Source: Chloroflexota bacterium (GTDB taxonomy: Bacteria > Vulcanimicrobiota > JAMCWD01). From it: 64,000 bases of DNA. The notes beneath the pieces are model-generated. The model saw only the letters and a list, made by a program, of their open reading frames with translations. It was not told the origin of the DNA and searched no databases. Numbering within the stretch: position 1 is the first letter of the stretch; every line of letters begins with the position of its first letter. The stretch covers positions 124,001 to 188,000 of the forward strand of contig JAMCWD010000001.1 in the NCBI GenBank assembly GCA_023475345.1, read 5' to 3'. Shown piece after piece: positions 53,591-62,877 of the stretch. Position numbers and translations under genes: made by a program.

Positions 53591-54642
53591 TCCGACGGAT
53601 CGTTGGGGTCGGGCAGGTCTTCATCGAACTTCTTTTTCTCCTCGCCAAGCGTCCTCATCTTTTTTGCTTCTTCGGGCCGGTTCATTTTTTCATAAAGCCG
53701 GGCCAGCCGGAAGTATGAAAACGAGTACCCGGGCCTGATATTTATCGCTTCCTTGAATTTCTCCTCAGCTTTTTCCAGTCTGCCTGTTGCCTGATATACT
53801 TCGCCCAGATTGAGATGATACACCACTTCATAAGGGTTTATGCCGATTGCTTTATGAAGGACTTCTTCGGCTTCAGCATAGCGTTTTTGCCGGTTGTACA
53901 ACAGGGCCAGTGCGCTGTAAGCTCTCTGGGCTGAAGGATCAAGTGCGGTTGCTTTTTTATAGGATTTTTCGGCTTCTTCCGGGCGGCCCGTATTCATATA
54001 CAACACACCCAACCCGGTTAAAGGCAGTGGGCTTAAAGGCTTTATTTCATGGGCTTTTTTATAAGCGTCCTCAGCTTCTTTCCACTTCTTTTGATTCATA
54101 TAGCCGATGGCAAGGTCCAGGTACGCATCGAAATTTTCAGGGTCTGCTGTAAGCGCCTTTTTAAACCACTTTTCTCCTTCGGCATGGTTTTTTTGCTGGG
54201 CGTAAACTTCACCTATGAAAACGTTGTATAGCGGCCTGGGGTTCAGCGCCAGGGCTTTTTTGAAATTTTTCTCGGCTTCGTTGTAGCGGCGCTGTGAAAA
54301 ATAAAGCTCCCCCATATTTATGTATGCCTTGTCCGACTGCGGATTTCTCCGGATCTCTTCTTTTTGAATATTTATGGCCTTTTCAATGTCGCCCATTTTA
54401 ATGTAAGTCCGGGAAAGCTTGTAATAGATTTCGGAAGAGTCCGGCATTATTTTTCGGGCTTTTTTGTATTGCTCGACGGCGCCTGCGAGATCACGGTTTT
54501 CGACAAGCTCGTCGCCTTTTCGTATCATTTCAAAGGCATTACCGGAAGGGGGCCTCTGGCAGCCGGAAAACAGGAAACATATCATGACCCCGATCAGGCA
54601 CAGGGATATAAATTGCACTTTTTTCAAAAAATTTTCGTTCAT
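53578..54642 (-). CDS. TPR lipoprotein on the minus strand (about 8 TPRs)
   Basis: This 354-residue lipoprotein with lipobox FSGC and an Arg/Pro-rich segment after it (CQRPPS) has about eight very regular TPRs and an acidic tail (DEDLPDPNDPSEP). It is the only leftward gene in the right third of the window and stands alone, opposite in direction to its neighbours, as if inverted relative to the surrounding series. Confidence 0.86.
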   Translation of the reverse strand: MNENFLKKVQFISLCLIGVMICFLFSGCQRPPSGNAFEMIRKGDELVENRDLAGAVEQYKKARKIMPDSSEIYYKLSRTYIKMGDIEKAINIQKEEIRRNPQSDKAYINMGELYFSQRRYNEAEKNFKKALALNPRPLYNVFIGEVYAQQKNHAEGEKWFKKALTADPENFDAYLDLAIGYMNQKKWKEAEDAYKKAHEIKPLSPLPLTGLGVLYMNTGRPEEAEKSYKKATALDPSAQRAYSALALLYNRQKRYAEAEEVLHKAIGINPYEVVYHLNLGEVYQATGRLEKAEEKFKEAINIRPGYSFSYFRLARLYEKMNRPEEAKKMRTLGEEKKKFDEDLPDPNDPSEPVR

Positions 54643-54676
54643 CCGGTTAAGCCTTCGAATGTCATTTCTTCAAACA

Positions 54677-54682
54677 ATTATA
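54677..54682 (-). promoter_or_regulatory. TATAAT box for the leftward TPR gene
   Basis: A perfect TATAAT on the minus strand, 34 bases upstream of the ATG at 54642. The sequence at -35 is not a good match, so the promoter is only partly supported. Confidence 0.35.
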
Positions 54683-54719
54683 ACATCTTTCCGCCCTGGA
54701 ACGATCATGCGGCGTATGG

Positions 54720-54725
54720 TATAAT
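54720..54725 (+). promoter_or_regulatory. TATAAT box seven bases from a start codon
   Basis: A perfect TATAAT on the plus strand. The ATG of the next gene is at 54733 with no ribosome site between. The -35 region (CTGGAA at 18 bases) is weak. The arrangement would give a leaderless transcript. Confidence 0.4.
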
Positions 54726-54732
54726 CCGTTTG

Positions 54733-55878
54733 ATGCTCTCAATAGGATTATGCACCAGGTTCGGCGTTTTAATCAAGGGTCTTATGGTTTTTATGCTGAT
54801 AGGGACTCTTTTAACCGGTTGTGCCCGAAACAACGCAGCAAACGAGCCGATGCCGCCCCGCGAAAATGCAGGCAGCAGGACGGAAAATCCCGATTTTAAA
54901 AAAGCCGCGAAATTATTAAAAGAGCGCAATTTTGCGGAATGCGAAGCGGTTCTTAAAAAAGTGCTGGAAAACGAGCCGGGTCACGAAGAGGCCATGATAA
55001 TGCTGGGGGAGGTATATACGAGGACGGGCAGGCTGGATAATGCGATGACCGAGCTTGAGAAAGTCATAAAACAGGATCCCCGCTCCGAATATGCTTTTAT
55101 AGGCGCGGGCGAGGTGGAAATGGCAAGGGGGAACCCGGACGGCGCCGAAGGTTATTTTCGCAAGGCTCTTAAAATCAAGCCGGATCTTGAAGCAGGATAC
55201 TACTGCCTGGGGAAAATATATTTCCAGCGGGGCAGGCTGGATGAAGCAATGGAATTTTATAACGGCGCGGTAAAGATAAACCCTGAAAGCGATGCTGCAT
55301 GGCAGGGGATAGCACTGACGGCGCTTGAGAAGGGAGATCTTCCCCTTGCTGAAAAAGCAAGCCTTGAAGCGGTCAGGTTCTCGCAGGGACAGGAATCGCC
55401 CCTGATCACGCAGGCTGAAGTTCTTGTCAGGGAGAAAAAATTTGACGGGGCTGAAGAGGCATTGAAAAAAGCCGGTGAGATAGCGCCCGGGTCTTCCGCC
55501 GTAATTTTTGCGATGGGACAGTTGGCCCAGGCAAAAGGCGATGTTGACGGCGCGGTAAAATTCTACCGGGCGGCGCTGGGAAAAGATCCGGCTTATGCCG
55601 ATGCTTACAGGGAGCTTGCTGTTATCGAAGAGGGTCGCGGCAATTTCAGGGAGGCCGTTATATATCTGAAGAAGATTGAAGATAAAGAAGCGGGACCGGA
55701 ATTTAAATACAGGCTGGCAAGGCTCCTGGCGCTGGAAGGGGAAGAGAAAGAAGCGGAGGCTTATCTGAAAGATGCGGTGTCGAAAGATGAAAGCCTCAGG
55801 GCTAAGGCCGGGAACGATCCGGCATTTTTGCCTTACAGGCAAAAACAATGGTACAATAATTTAATCGGGAACAGGTGA
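54733..55878 (+). CDS. TPR lipoprotein (about 9 TPRs)
   Basis: This is a 381-residue lipoprotein. The frame is open far upstream, but that part lies opposite the leftward TPR gene and makes no sense as protein. The ATG at 54733 begins a 30-residue signal peptide with Arg and Lys, ending in LTGC. About nine TPRs follow, and the cap reads GNDPAFLPYRQKQWYNNLI. The nearest alternative start would give a signal without positive charge. Confidence 0.82.
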   Translation: MLSIGLCTRFGVLIKGLMVFMLIGTLLTGCARNNAANEPMPPRENAGSRTENPDFKKAAKLLKERNFAECEAVLKKVLENEPGHEEAMIMLGEVYTRTGRLDNAMTELEKVIKQDPRSEYAFIGAGEVEMARGNPDGAEGYFRKALKIKPDLEAGYYCLGKIYFQRGRLDEAMEFYNGAVKINPESDAAWQGIALTALEKGDLPLAEKASLEAVRFSQGQESPLITQAEVLVREKKFDGAEEALKKAGEIAPGSSAVIFAMGQLAQAKGDVDGAVKFYRAALGKDPAYADAYRELAVIEEGRGNFREAVIYLKKIEDKEAGPEFKYRLARLLALEGEEKEAEAYLKDAVSKDESLRAKAGNDPAFLPYRQKQWYNNLIGNR

Positions 55879-55884
55879 ACAGGA

Positions 55885-57750
55885 TTGAATAAATTACATA
55901 AAAATATCATATTGCCGGTATTGATGATCATCTCAATAATTTTTATTACAGCCGGATGCCAGGCCGGGGCAGAGAATAAGCCCGGTAATGTCGGGCGAAC
56001 AGGCGAACCGGCTTCCGCTCAAGTAAATACAACAGGTGAAAAAATCATTTCCGGCCAGAGCACCCTGGATGTACAGAAGGATAAAGGTGCCGAAGCCGCA
56101 TTCAGGAAGATGCTGGAATCCGACCCGGCTTCAGTTGAGGCCAACCTCGGCCTTGCCGAGGCCCTGTTTCGCCAGTACAGGCATGGCGAAGCGGAACAAG
56201 TTTTAAAAAACATACTGGAAAAGAACCAGGACAACCCGGAAATAATGACGAGGCTGGCGGACCTTTACCTGTCAATGAAGAGATATCCCGACGCCAAAAA
56301 GCTTCTGGACAAATCGTTGAAAATCGATCCCAAAAGAGAACTGACGTATTTTTGCATGGGCAATTATTTTATCAAGCAGTCCGATTTTCCGTCGGCGGAG
56401 AAGTCTTATAAGAAAGCGCTGGAAGTCAACCCGAAATCCGTTAAGGCAAGAATCGCCCTGGGAGAAGTGTATCTTGATCTTTACCGCCATGATGATGCGC
56501 TGAAACTTTATAACGAAGCCCTGAAGATGGCGCCCGAATCAAAATTCGTGCATACGGGATTCGGGAGCGTTTATCTTGACAAGAGGATGTTCGCCGATTC
56601 TGAGAGGGAGCTAAAAAAGGCTCTTGAAATAGACCCTGCCGACTGGCACGCATGCTCCGAGTTGGGCGACGTGTATTATGAGCAGGCCCGGTTCGACGAT
56701 GCCGAAAAATTATACAAGAGGGCCATTGATATCAACCCGAAATTTTATGAAGAAGGCTATGTCGGGATGGGGAACATATCGCTTTTGCGGGGGGATTTCA
56801 AGACAGCCGAAGCGTATTTCAAAAAAGCCCTCGAAGTCAACTCCGTATATGAAGACGCGCTTCTGGGCATCGGCGATATGCACCTTGCCCTGAAAGGATA
56901 CGAAAAAGCAAGAGAATATTATCAGAAGGTACTGGACGAAAACCCGGATTCCGAATATGGCTGGTACGGCATGGGCAATGTTTATCTCGAGACCGGGAAA
57001 TTAAAAGATGCCGACGCCGCTTTCCGCAAGGCTATAAAGCTGGGACACCACTTCGCGCGTCCTTATGCCGGGCTGGGAGATATCGCCATCGAAGAGGGCG
57101 ATTGGAAACTTGCAGAGGAATATTACAACAAGGTGTTCGAGGTTACCCCGGATCCCAATTATGAGGACGGTTATATCGGCCTCGGCGATGTGTGTCTCCA
57201 TAAGAAGGATTACGAAGGAGCAAAAGTTCAGTTTACAAAAGCATTGACGCTGAACCCGCTTGATGCGGATGCCTATATCGGGATGTCAAAAGCCGAACTG
57301 GGCCTGAAGGACAGGCAGGCCGCGATTGAATCTTTGAAAAAAGCCATAGCATCGGATGCTTCATACGAAGACGGGTACATCGCCCTCGGCAACCTTCTGT
57401 ATGACGAAGGAAAATATGCCGGGGCAAAGGATAATTACCTGGAAGCGCTCAAGGAAAGCCCTTCCGACAAGCACAGCCTTTTCAGAGTCGGGGAATGCCT
57501 GTTTCTCGAGGGGGATTATGCCGGGGCGGAAGCCGCATACAGGAATTTTTTAAATAAATTCCCGGGGAACTCACTTGCCCTTTATAAGATGGCTGCAACA
57601 CTTGCGCTGGAAGGAAAAAACAAAGAGGCGCTTCCTGGTTTGAAAGAAGCTATAAAAGGCGATCCCGGACTACAAAGGCGCGCCGCGGAAGACCGGGCAT
57701 TCGATAAATTAAAAAACCTTCCCGAATTCCAGGAGATCGTTAAAAAGTAA
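55885..57750 (+). CDS. TPR lipoprotein (about 16 TPRs)
   Basis: This is a 621-residue lipoprotein with a TTG start preceded by AGGTGA, lipobox TAGC, a short Gly/Thr-rich linker, about 16 TPRs and the cap EDRAFDKLKNLPEFQEIV. Repeats in the middle are slightly longer (EVTPDPNYEDGYIGLGD), with an insertion before the PNYEDGY element. Six bases separate it from the gene upstream. Confidence 0.87.
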   Translation: MNKLHKNIILPVLMIISIIFITAGCQAGAENKPGNVGRTGEPASAQVNTTGEKIISGQSTLDVQKDKGAEAAFRKMLESDPASVEANLGLAEALFRQYRHGEAEQVLKNILEKNQDNPEIMTRLADLYLSMKRYPDAKKLLDKSLKIDPKRELTYFCMGNYFIKQSDFPSAEKSYKKALEVNPKSVKARIALGEVYLDLYRHDDALKLYNEALKMAPESKFVHTGFGSVYLDKRMFADSERELKKALEIDPADWHACSELGDVYYEQARFDDAEKLYKRAIDINPKFYEEGYVGMGNISLLRGDFKTAEAYFKKALEVNSVYEDALLGIGDMHLALKGYEKAREYYQKVLDENPDSEYGWYGMGNVYLETGKLKDADAAFRKAIKLGHHFARPYAGLGDIAIEEGDWKLAEEYYNKVFEVTPDPNYEDGYIGLGDVCLHKKDYEGAKVQFTKALTLNPLDADAYIGMSKAELGLKDRQAAIESLKKAIASDASYEDGYIALGNLLYDEGKYAGAKDNYLEALKESPSDKHSLFRVGECLFLEGDYAGAEAAYRNFLNKFPGNSLALYKMAATLALEGKNKEALPGLKEAIKGDPGLQRRAAEDRAFDKLKNLPEFQEIVKK

Positions 57751-57782
57751 ACCGGAAGGGGAGAGCTGACATAAAGCCTCAT

Positions 57783-59699
57783 TTGCCGAAGGAACACAGA
57801 CCATTAAGGGGACTGTTATTCTGCCTGATGATAATCCTTTTTGTTTTGATCCATGCATCATGTTCCCGCAGCAACCCGTATAAAAACAGGACGCAGCCAC
57901 CCTCTTCAAAAATAAAAAAACTCTATGACCGGCAGCAGTTCCAGGCCGCCGAAAAAGAATTGGAGAAAAAACTTGCGCGGAATCCAGAAGACCTGGCTTC
58001 GATTCTCTGGCTGGGCAAGGTCTATTCCAGGCAGTATCTTCATTCCAACGCCAGGCAGCAATTAGAAAAAGTTCTTGAAATGGACCCTGATAATCTCGAA
58101 GCCATCCATTCGATGGCGAAGGTCGATTCGGAGGAGCACAAGATCGAAGATGCAACAATGAATTTTCAGAAGGCGATAGAGCTTTCCCCGGAAGACCCTT
58201 CGGTTTATTCCGATTTCGGCTATTTTTACCTGGAGAACCAGAACGCCGAGCATTTTACGGGTAAAAAGAAAGCAAAGGAGGCTTTCGATAAGGCGCTGGA
58301 GATCTCACCCGGTTACGTTCCGGCGCTTGCGGGTATGGGCCGGTTGTATTGTGCGCTTCTGGAATACGATAAGGCCGAGGGGTACCTGAGAAAAGCCATA
58401 AAGATAGATCCCGGCTATGACCTTGCGCATGTATTTCTGGGTGAAGTGCTTTTCAGAAAGGGCAAATTTGCCGAATCCGAAGAGCAATATAAGGAAGCTG
58501 TAAAGGTGAGTCCGGAAAACCCCAACAATTATTTTGAACTCGGAGAGTTTTATTATGATACGGGGAAATTCGACAGCGCTCTTGCAACATACAAAAAAGG
58601 CAGTGTAGCCAACCCCGAAAACAAGTATTCCCGTATCGGCGCATTGAGGGTGCTGGGACAGATATACATTACAAGAGGAGACTTCGATAAGGCTGAAAAT
58701 AATTTAAGAGAACTGGTCGAGCTTGACCCTGAGAATGCCCCTACAAGGACAATCATGGGCGATTTTTATTTTGAGCAAAACAGGGACGACGAGGCTGAAA
58801 AGGAATACGAGGCTGCGCTGAAGGCGAATCCCCGGTTCTTTATGGCCATAGACGGCCTCGGGCATGTTTACCTGGCAAGAAAAGAATACGATAAGGCGGA
58901 AGCGGCTTTCAGAAAATCGATAGAGATAAACCCTGAAACTCCGGGGGGCTATATCGGGCTGGGCCTGCTTTTGAACGAATTGAAAAAGTATGACAAAGCC
59001 GAGGAGGCTTATAAAAAAGTGCTGGTGCTCAACCCGGCAAATATTTTTGCAAATGTCGGCATTGCCGATTCTCTGCTCGGCAGGGGGGATGTCGATCAGG
59101 CGCTTGCGTTATATCAAAAAACCCTTGACAAAGCCGGTTCGCATTCAGCAAGCATTTACATATCTATAGGCAAAGCCCTGATGAATAAAGGAATGACCGA
59201 TCAGGCGGCGGAGCAGTTCAGGAAGGCGGGGCTGATAAATAGTTATGAGGCTGATGCGGAGTGTGGTCTGGGGGATATAGAACTTTTAAAGGGAGATTAT
59301 GCGAAGGCGGAATCTTTCTTTATGAAAGCCCTGAAGAAGCACCCCGGTTATGCCTATGCGATGTACCGTCTGGCGATAACGCTTCTTGCACAGGGCAAAA
59401 AAGATCAGGCCGCTGAATTGGGCAAGAGGCTTCTTAAAAAAAGACCGCCGTTAACTGGCAGGTTCGAGGCAAAAGAAAAGGCATATCTCATGTCTTATGA
59501 AAAAACGCCCCGTGAAGTCGCGCTTGCTAAGCCTTACATCGGGCTTATGAAATTGTATATAGACAGGGGCGAATTTGATAAGGCAAGCCTGTTGTATTCC
59601 AGGGAACTTAATGAACCGGGGAAAAAGAATGCATTGAAAGATCCGGCGATTAAGAGATTCGTAAGCTCGCCTGACTTCAAGCCGGAGCCTGTAAAGTGA
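57783..59699 (+). CDS. TPR lipoprotein (about 15 TPRs), start uncertain
   Basis: This is a 638-residue lipoprotein with lipobox HASC and about 15 TPRs; the C-terminal part deviates (KRPPLTGRFEAKEKAYLMSYEKTPREV) before a final TPR and a short cap (LKDPAIKRFVSSPDF). The only canonical in-frame start is TTG 57783, but the ribosome site AAGGGGAG (57757-57764) is 18 bases away. The codon at the ideal distance is ATA 57771, which would give the leader (I)KPHLPKEHRP. The GTGA overlap at the end links it to the next gene. Confidence 0.83.
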   Translation: MPKEHRPLRGLLFCLMIILFVLIHASCSRSNPYKNRTQPPSSKIKKLYDRQQFQAAEKELEKKLARNPEDLASILWLGKVYSRQYLHSNARQQLEKVLEMDPDNLEAIHSMAKVDSEEHKIEDATMNFQKAIELSPEDPSVYSDFGYFYLENQNAEHFTGKKKAKEAFDKALEISPGYVPALAGMGRLYCALLEYDKAEGYLRKAIKIDPGYDLAHVFLGEVLFRKGKFAESEEQYKEAVKVSPENPNNYFELGEFYYDTGKFDSALATYKKGSVANPENKYSRIGALRVLGQIYITRGDFDKAENNLRELVELDPENAPTRTIMGDFYFEQNRDDEAEKEYEAALKANPRFFMAIDGLGHVYLARKEYDKAEAAFRKSIEINPETPGGYIGLGLLLNELKKYDKAEEAYKKVLVLNPANIFANVGIADSLLGRGDVDQALALYQKTLDKAGSHSASIYISIGKALMNKGMTDQAAEQFRKAGLINSYEADAECGLGDIELLKGDYAKAESFFMKALKKHPGYAYAMYRLAITLLAQGKKDQAAELGKRLLKKRPPLTGRFEAKEKAYLMSYEKTPREVALAKPYIGLMKLYIDRGEFDKASLLYSRELNEPGKKNALKDPAIKRFVSSPDFKPEPVK

Positions 59700-61360
59700 G
59701 GGAGAAAATTATTTTTATATGGATCGCGTTATTATTTGCATTTATATTTTTAGTCCTGACCGCTTATTCATGCCAGCGCCCGGCATCTCAAAACAAACCG
59801 GGGCCGGGTTTCAGCGGCATGTCTTCCGGGGAGCTTATAGATAAAGGTAATGCGTCGCTGATGGAAAACAGGCCCCATGAGGCCGGGCCTTTTTTCGAAG
59901 AGGAACTGAGAAGGGATCCGGATTCCATCGAAGCAAGGATAGGGCTTGCAAAAGTGGCCCTTTACGATAAGCGGATCCAGGATGCCCGCGACCTGCTGGA
60001 TCAGGCTATAAAAAGGAAGCCGGGCGATCCGTTTCTGCGCCTGAAGATAGCGGATCTCCTCGTATTGATGCAGAGAAGGATGGATGCCCGCAAAATTTAC
60101 AGGGATCTGATAAGCGAAGGGAACCCGCCGCCGGAAGCATATATAGGCTATGCGGATATCCTGCTCGATAACGACAGAAACCAGCAGGCAAGAGAAGCGA
60201 TTGAAAAAGCCATAGCCGCCGATCCGAAGCTTGAGAATTCGCGTGCGTATTCGCTCCTGGCTCGTTCTTATTATCTCGATCATAAATATACCGAGGCGCG
60301 GGATTATTTCGAACGTGCCGTCAGTGCGACCCCGAGGCTTTTCGCTCCCAGGATAGAATACGCGATTTTTTTAAGCGAGCAGGACGACCGCAAAAAGGGT
60401 ATTGTAATATTGAACGAGGTATTATCGGAAATACCTGAAAACGATTTGACTTCCAGGTATGATGCCTTTATGGGGCTTGTCGGAGCTTATGCCTGGGAAG
60501 GGGATATGGAAAAGGTAAAAAGTAATTTTCAAAAAGCGCTTGAGACGACCCAGGACAAGTCGGCTGCTTACGCCGATCTTGGCTGGAGGTTGAAAGACAC
60601 CCGGCATCACAAGGAAGCGGAAGCCGCCCTGAAAGAGTCCATAAAGCTTGACCCCGGCAACGATTATGCAATTGAATTGCTGGCCAAGCTCCTGGAAGAC
60701 GCCTGCCGCGAGGAAGAAGCCACGAAGCTTTTCCAGCGCCTCGGCAAGAGCAGCCTTTTGAATAAAATGTATCTGGCAGGCACTTATTACAGGGATAAGC
60801 AATGGGAAAAGGCCGAGAAGACGTACCGCGAGATAGTTTATGGCGTGCCCGTATCGCAATGGAACGAAGACCACCTGGAATGCGTTTTGAGGCTGGGAGA
60901 AATACTTGCAGATACGAAAAGATTTAAAGAAGCATGGAAGCTTGTCGGCCTGATAGGAAAATACAGGGCCGAGGCCACCCCGATGCATATTATCAAGGGC
61001 CGGATTTATTTCAATGCCGGCAAGTGGAAAGAAGCCGAGACCGAATACAGGCGGACCGTTGAGCTATGTCCTACGGAACCGGAAGTCCGGGGATATATTT
61101 ACCTTGGGCAGTTATATATATTACAGAAAAGATATAAAGAAGCGGAAGAGGCTTTTCTTGAGGCGCACAAGTATATCCCTTACCTGGAGCAGCCTTTCAT
61201 CGGGCTTCTGGATCTTTATATGGTACAGGGCAGGCTGGAAGAAGCAAGCCGTGTTTATTGGGATCACCTCTCCAGAACAAGCAGGGAGAGGGTTGCGAAA
61301 GACCCCGCTTACGTGAAACTGGTGGAATCGCCGTATTTCAGAAAGGAGCAGGGAAAATGA
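59696..61360 (+). CDS. TPR lipoprotein (about 14 repeats, some irregular)
   Basis: This is a 554-residue protein with a GTG start, a signal ending in AYSC (CQRP after it as in several paralogs) and about 14 TPR or TPR-like units. The second half contains a distinctive stretch (WNEDHLECVLRLGEILADTKRFKEAWKLV) that matches the following gene (AWTPQEVETCVLYNQMLADQGRFDEAEKL). Cap: KDPAYVKLVESPYF. It is coupled at both ends by four-base overlaps. Confidence 0.85.
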   Translation: MREKIIFIWIALLFAFIFLVLTAYSCQRPASQNKPGPGFSGMSSGELIDKGNASLMENRPHEAGPFFEEELRRDPDSIEARIGLAKVALYDKRIQDARDLLDQAIKRKPGDPFLRLKIADLLVLMQRRMDARKIYRDLISEGNPPPEAYIGYADILLDNDRNQQAREAIEKAIAADPKLENSRAYSLLARSYYLDHKYTEARDYFERAVSATPRLFAPRIEYAIFLSEQDDRKKGIVILNEVLSEIPENDLTSRYDAFMGLVGAYAWEGDMEKVKSNFQKALETTQDKSAAYADLGWRLKDTRHHKEAEAALKESIKLDPGNDYAIELLAKLLEDACREEEATKLFQRLGKSSLLNKMYLAGTYYRDKQWEKAEKTYREIVYGVPVSQWNEDHLECVLRLGEILADTKRFKEAWKLVGLIGKYRAEATPMHIIKGRIYFNAGKWKEAETEYRRTVELCPTEPEVRGYIYLGQLYILQKRYKEAEEAFLEAHKYIPYLEQPFIGLLDLYMVQGRLEEASRVYWDHLSRTSRERVAKDPAYVKLVESPYFRKEQGK

Positions 61361-62877
61361 GGTACCTGGCCGTTTTGATCATTGTTTGTTTTATATTCGG
61401 TTGTGCCCATAACTCCCCGGTGAATACGAAGCCCGGACCGAGGGCCGGCAAAATATCGATTCTGCCGCGGACAGGCGATGCCGGAATTCATCGCAGGAAG
61501 GGCATAGAATATAAGCAAAATAATGAAGCGGCAAAAGCCTGTAAAGAATTTTACACCGTGCTCGGTATCGACCCGTCTGACCAGCCGGCCAAGGCCGAAC
61601 TGATAGGACTCCTGATTCACAGGGATCACATGGGCGAGGCGCTGGGCATTTACAACGAATCGAAAAAATATCCTGTTACCGACGAATTGATCGTTATGGG
61701 AGCCCAGTTATATATTTCCCTGGCGGACTTCGAGGAAGCCGGCAGGCTTATCGACGAGTACAAGAAAACGCATCCCGGAGAGAAGCGCCAGGACGTTGCG
61801 CTGATGGAAGCGCAGATACTTATGGGGGAGAAAAAATTCGGAGAGGCTGAAAAATCATTGAAGCAGGCGATAAAAGATTTCGACAGTCCTCTTGCTCATA
61901 TAGACTTCGCAACGCTTTTATGCAATATGGGCCGGTACAAAGAAGGTCTGAAAATATTCAACGAAGTGGAGCGCAAAATTCCTCCCGGTTCCGAAGAAAG
62001 AGCATCGTTGTACCGTGAAAAATTAAAAGGCGCTTTTCTGGCCAATGACAAAAAGCTCATAGAGGAGACAATCCCCCGTTTCATGGAAACTGCGGTTGAC
62101 CGGCCCGAGGCTTTACAGAACATAGGCATCCTTTATTACAAGCTGGGCTACGATCCTGAAAAAGGCAAGGAATACCTGCTATCTGCGATTAAAGAGGACA
62201 GGGATCTTGAAAAGGCCGTAGTTGTCCTTGCCGAGATTTATGAGCACCAGGGCAAAGAAGATGAGATGCTGAAAGTGGCTTCGAGACTGGGGAACAGAAA
62301 TTCAAGGCTCAACCTTTTGAAGGCAAATATCAGCAGGAGAGAAGCAGAGCCGGAGAAGGCCGAGGAGGTTTACAGGAGGATCCTTGAAAGCCACCCTGAC
62401 ATAAAGGCATGGACTCCCCAGGAAGTGGAGACATGTGTTTTATATAACCAGATGCTGGCCGATCAGGGAAGGTTTGACGAGGCGGAAAAACTGATTGAAA
62501 AGGTTCAGGAATTCCAGGCGGATTCAGGGCCGCTTCATGTTATGAAAGCAAGGATTTTAAGAAAAAAGAAGGATTATGCAGATGCTGAAAAATTATTGAT
62601 CTCCGCTCACAAGTTCGATCCCGAAAGGCCGGATTTGCGTGTGGTGGTAGCTCTTGCGGAGTTATACCTGGAGGCTGGCTGGGACGACAAGGCCGAAAAA
62701 GCTCTGAGGCAATCCCTGGAGATGTTCCCCGATTTACAACCAGCCTGTATCATGATGGCCAGGCTCGAGATGAAAAGAGGAAATAAAGAAAAAGCCGAAG
62801 AGTGGATTCAAAAGCTGTCCCCTGTGAACAGGGAAAGGTTTCGCAAGGGATTAAAAGACGAGGGATTCAACCCGTGA
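61357..62877 (+). CDS. TPR lipoprotein (about 12 repeats)
   Basis: This is a 506-residue lipoprotein with lipobox IFGC and a basic linker. The ATG at 61357 in the ATGA overlap begins the signal peptide, and the longer frame upstream lies within the previous gene. The repeats are less regular than in most neighbours. The segment around residues 345-395 is paralogous to the upstream protein, so the two are diverged tandem copies. It ends without the common cap and overlaps the next start by GTGA. Confidence 0.85.
   Translation: MRYLAVLIIVCFIFGCAHNSPVNTKPGPRAGKISILPRTGDAGIHRRKGIEYKQNNEAAKACKEFYTVLGIDPSDQPAKAELIGLLIHRDHMGEALGIYNESKKYPVTDELIVMGAQLYISLADFEEAGRLIDEYKKTHPGEKRQDVALMEAQILMGEKKFGEAEKSLKQAIKDFDSPLAHIDFATLLCNMGRYKEGLKIFNEVERKIPPGSEERASLYREKLKGAFLANDKKLIEETIPRFMETAVDRPEALQNIGILYYKLGYDPEKGKEYLLSAIKEDRDLEKAVVVLAEIYEHQGKEDEMLKVASRLGNRNSRLNLLKANISRREAEPEKAEEVYRRILESHPDIKAWTPQEVETCVLYNQMLADQGRFDEAEKLIEKVQEFQADSGPLHVMKARILRKKKDYADAEKLLISAHKFDPERPDLRVVVALAELYLEAGWDDKAEKALRQSLEMFPDLQPACIMMARLEMKRGNKEKAEEWIQKLSPVNRERFRKGLKDEGFNP

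Noticed and set aside
54916..55848. A 310-codon minus-strand open frame
   Set aside because: It is antisense to the TPR lipoprotein at 54733 and consists of basic, Phe-rich sequence typical of reverse-frame TPR DNA.
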